7,817 nt of DNA from Candidatus Aminicenantota bacterium. Its GTDB lineage: Bacteria; Acidobacteriota; Aminicenantia; Aminicenantales; Aminicenantaceae. The notes beneath the pieces are model-generated. The model worked only from the letters and a program-made list of their open reading frames with translations. It had not been told where the DNA came from and did no database searches. Where the stretch lies: NCBI GenBank assembly GCA_030617525.1, contig JAUWVG010000089.1, positions 1-7,817 on the forward strand. Direction: 5' to 3'. Below are positions 5,828 to 7,817 of this stretch, one piece after another (within the stretch, counting starts at the first letter, position 1; each line of letters begins with the position of its first letter). A program made the translations under genes and the position numbers.

Positions 5828-6919
5828 ATGAACGAAATAAAAGTAACAGTATTGATGTCCGTTTATAATGGAGAAAAATATCTTTCCCAGTCAGTGGAGA
5901 GTATCCTCAACCAAACTTATGAAAATTTCGAATTTGTCATCATCGATGATGGCTCTACAGATAACTCCTATTCCATACTGAAACAATATGCTTCACAACA
6001 TTCACAGATTGTGCTGATTAAAAATGAAAAAAATCTTGGTTTAACAAAATCCTTAAATTTGGGACTAAAAATTGCCAAAGGGAAATACATCGCACGCCAA
6101 GACCATGATGACATATCACATCCAGAACGATTGGAAAAAGAGGTCCGCTATTTAGACCAAAATCCGGATGTCATGTTGGTGACAGGAAACCTGAAGCTGA
6201 TAGATTCACTTGGGCAATTCATAAATAACACCAAAAGGTTTATGGAACAAAAATTAATCGCCTGGTATCTGCTCTTCTACAATGTTATAGGAGGACACAG
6301 TCTTGTGATGTTTAGGAGAGAAGAGGTTGTTGCTCTGGGTGGATATTATGAGGCTTTTCTATACGGTCAAGACTACCAATTATGGCTGAGGCTTGTTGAA
6401 ACAGGGAAAATAGTGATTTTACCGGAGGTCCTTCTCCAATGGCGCCAACATGACGAGAACATTTCAAAAAAAAAGAAATCGGAACAAGACGCTTTCGGTC
6501 TCCAATGTACACAAAATAGTATTTCTCTATTGATCGGAGAAGACATCAGTAAGGCTCAAGCAAAAGAATTGAGAGATTTTTGGCTGCATCGCCTCCCAGC
6601 CGATACTGAAGTCCGAATTCTGCACAAATATCTGAAGCGAATTTATTCGGCTTATCTCAAAAAAAGCAGCACCGACTCCCAAACGGAACCCCATCTCTCA
6701 ACCATTCTACGTCATCTTATCGGAAAACAGTTTATTCTCTGTGAACAGAATTTGAGTTTCAGAATAAGTCCCCTATTGAATCTCAAGCTCCTCTTCTATG
6801 CAATTCAGTGGAAGCCAATAGGGAGTTCTGTTTATTGTGTTTTTCTGCCCTGGCAGCTCATGATAAAAGTCCTGAGCAAACCTATTCGCCGAATGCAACA
6901 CTTCATGATCAATAAATGA
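5828..6919 (+). CDS. GT-A fold glycosyltransferase, GT2 family
   Basis: This 363-residue protein is a predicted inverting glycosyltransferase. The N-terminal nucleotide-binding half begins VTVLMSVYNGEKYL and holds DDGSTD (40-45) and RQDHDD (90-95), the latter being the metal-binding DXD region. The acceptor half contains GGHSLVMFRR and YGQDYQLW (179-186), where Q181 stands in for the Glu of the usual ED pair while the likely base D182 is kept. After about residue 240 come a charged helical section (around KKKKSE, encoded over an A9 run) and a hydrophobic, basic C-terminus that may touch the membrane. ATG 5828 is chosen because it lies four bases after the previous stop and immediately before the first beta strand. 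A TTG at 5771 would add 19 residues unlike the family and overlap the upstream gene by 53 bases. No strong Shine-Dalgarno site precedes it. The stop overlaps the next ATG. Confidence 0.9.
   Translation: MNEIKVTVLMSVYNGEKYLSQSVESILNQTYENFEFVIIDDGSTDNSYSILKQYASQHSQIVLIKNEKNLGLTKSLNLGLKIAKGKYIARQDHDDISHPERLEKEVRYLDQNPDVMLVTGNLKLIDSLGQFINNTKRFMEQKLIAWYLLFYNVIGGHSLVMFRREEVVALGGYYEAFLYGQDYQLWLRLVETGKIVILPEVLLQWRQHDENISKKKKSEQDAFGLQCTQNSISLLIGEDISKAQAKELRDFWLHRLPADTEVRILHKYLKRIYSAYLKKSSTDSQTEPHLSTILRHLIGKQFILCEQNLSFRISPLLNLKLLFYAIQWKPIGSSVYCVFLPWQLMIKVLSKPIRRMQHFMINK
6466..6474 (+). repeat. A9 homopolymer inside the first GT2 gene
   Basis: Nine A residues encode the lysine run after the catalytic domain. 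An indel here would leave the GT-A core intact but remove or alter the C-terminal third. Confidence 0.85.
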
Positions 6920-7761
6920 ATTCTATGGAGAGAAAATTGAACAAAGTTTCGGTTGTCATCCCTTGCTTCAATCAGGGTCAATATGTCGATGACGCGGTTA
7001 ACAGCGTCCTCAAGCAAACTTATCAAGATTTTGAAATCATTATCGTCAATGATGGATCCACAGATCAATTCACTTCAAACAAGTTAAAAAACTATGACCA
7101 ACCAAGGACTCAAGTCATTCATACACACAATTTGGGTTTATCTGCAGCAAGAAATAATGGAATCAAAGCCGCCAACGGCGAATATATTCTCGTTTTAGAT
7201 GCAGATGATACCTTTGAACCCAGCTTTTTAGAAAAAGCAGTATTGCATCTAGAAAAAGAAGAAACGATAGGAGTTGTAACCTGTGGAATTAAATCCTTTG
7301 GACGTGAAAATTGGACGGCTTACCCTACTGGAGGAGATGTCACGGCATTTTTACTCAAATCGAACAGCTGTGGAAATGCACTTTTCCGTAAAATATGCTG
7401 GGAAGAAGCAGAGGGATATGATGAAAACATGAAGGATGGATATGAAGACTGGAATTTTTGGATCGCCGTAACAAAGAGGGGGTGGAAAGTGTATTCTATA
7501 CCAGAATTACTTTTCAATTATAGAACATCAAAAACATCCATGTATCGAGAATCTTATAAGAAAAATGCTGAAATTAGAAGACAAATAGTGATCAATCATA
7601 AAGAAGTATTCCAAGATCATGTGGAAAACATTATATTCGAAATGACAAAAATAAAAGAAAAAGAAATTCAAGAAATATTGGATTCAAAATCCTATAAATT
7701 GGGTCGATTTATTCTCTCGCCTTTCGTTAAGGTTTTTGGTCGTCTCAAGACAAGAAAATAG
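6916..7761 (+). CDS. GT-A fold glycosyltransferase, GT2 family
   Basis: This 281-residue protein is a predicted inverting glycosyltransferase. Motifs in order are VSVVIPCFNQGQYV near the N-terminus, NDGSTD (45-50), the NLGLSAARNNGI element, LDADD with D95-A-D97-D98 as the DXD metal site, and YEDWNFW with E177-D178 as the acceptor-side catalytic pair. All core features are standard. After a lysine- and glutamate-rich helix (about 232-254) the C-terminus has DSKSYKLGR (256-264) and a hydrophobic, basic tail, a module often seen at the ends of polysaccharide glycosyltransferases and possibly helping membrane association. The ATG at 6916 overlaps the preceding TGA (ATGA). An in-frame ATG at 6925 would shorten it by three residues; neither has a clear ribosome site, so coupling is likely. 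It is the last + strand gene in the window and may end the operon. Confidence 0.92.
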   Translation: MNSMERKLNKVSVVIPCFNQGQYVDDAVNSVLKQTYQDFEIIIVNDGSTDQFTSNKLKNYDQPRTQVIHTHNLGLSAARNNGIKAANGEYILVLDADDTFEPSFLEKAVLHLEKEETIGVVTCGIKSFGRENWTAYPTGGDVTAFLLKSNSCGNALFRKICWEEAEGYDENMKDGYEDWNFWIAVTKRGWKVYSIPELLFNYRTSKTSMYRESYKKNAEIRRQIVINHKEVFQDHVENIIFEMTKIKEKEIQEILDSKSYKLGRFILSPFVKVFGRLKTRK

Positions 7762-7765
7762 TTGA

Positions 7766-7817
7766 TCATTTCCTTAGTCCTTTTTTTCTTTTATAGGCCT
7801 CCCAATCTATAGAATAG
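7766..7817 (-). CDS. Possible 3' end of a convergent gene, partial
   Basis: Read on the minus strand from the right edge, one frame is open for 16 codons (YSIDWEAYKRKKGLRK) and ends in TGA (complement of 7766-7768), four bases from the stop of the last glycosyltransferase. The basic, lysine-rich ending looks like a real C-terminus. The + strand here is pyrimidine-rich, the reverse of every gene in the window, whose coding strands are A/purine-rich. The fragment is too short to assign a function, and a second minus frame is open for 8 codons, so this could also be plain intergenic sequence. If real, it marks the right boundary of the polysaccharide operon. Confidence 0.35.
   Translation of the reverse strand, partial: YSIDWEAYKRKKGLRK

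Noticed and set aside
6832..7068. Minus-strand open frame across the GT2-GT2 junction
   Set aside because: It is antisense to the DGSTD coding region of the last glycosyltransferase, and its sequence mirrors that gene's constraint.
5828..7761. Recent tandem duplication of the two GT2 genes
   Set aside because: They share the common GT-A motifs, but the intervening residues, lengths and C-termini differ greatly, so any common origin is ancient and typical of the family.
7780..7812. Intrinsic terminator at the end of the operon
   Set aside because: There is a T-rich run (7780-7792) but no stable inverted repeat before it. The small palindromes AGGCCT and CTATAG lie after the run and do not pair into a hairpin with a T tail.
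1..7817. CRISPR array, tRNA, rRNA or insertion sequence
   Set aside because: No regularly spaced direct repeats, cloverleaf-like segments, transposase motifs or terminal inverted repeats were seen; almost all of the window is glycan-gene coding sequence.

Overview
The window is an AT-rich stretch (roughly 35-40% G+C by eye) from a surface-polysaccharide gene cluster, most likely an O-antigen or similar glycan exported by an ABC transporter. That route points to a Gram-negative (LPS-making) bacterium, although related transporters also export glycans in Gram-positives. The sequence does not identify the species. Low G+C and a TTG start fit many AT-rich Gram-negatives, including spirochaetes such as Leptospira, but are not diagnostic.

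Layout, all on the + strand. 1-1077: the 3' part of a Wzt-type ATPase, cut by the left edge just before Walker A, with a C-terminal carbohydrate-binding domain. 1097-1840: a class I SAM methyltransferase with an unusual cofactor site. 1856-2881, 2883-3884 and 3887-5062: three GT-B (GT4-like) glycosyltransferases in a row. 5059-5823: a second, canonical SAM methyltransferase. 5828-6919 and 6916-7761: two GT-A (GT2-like) glycosyltransferases. The last 56 bases change character to pyrimidine-rich on the + strand and may hold the 3' end of a convergent minus-strand gene, so the cluster may end here.

Genes are separated by at most 19 bases, and two junctions are ATGA overlaps. I see no internal promoter or terminator, so a single polycistronic mRNA with translational coupling is likely. 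No stretch over 300 bases lacks a gene.

Working model (inference): the five glycosyltransferases build the glycan on a lipid carrier at the inner face of the cytoplasmic membrane. One or both methyltransferases modify or cap it. The Wzt ATPase, with a permease presumably encoded upstream, exports the chain after its C-terminal domain recognises it. The initiating sugar-phosphate transferase, the permease and nucleotide-sugar genes are not in the window. I find no clearly new system. The points most worth checking are the degenerate SAM site of the first methyltransferase, the poly-A tracts around it, the D-X7-E variant in the second GT-B enzyme, and the possible convergent gene at the right edge.
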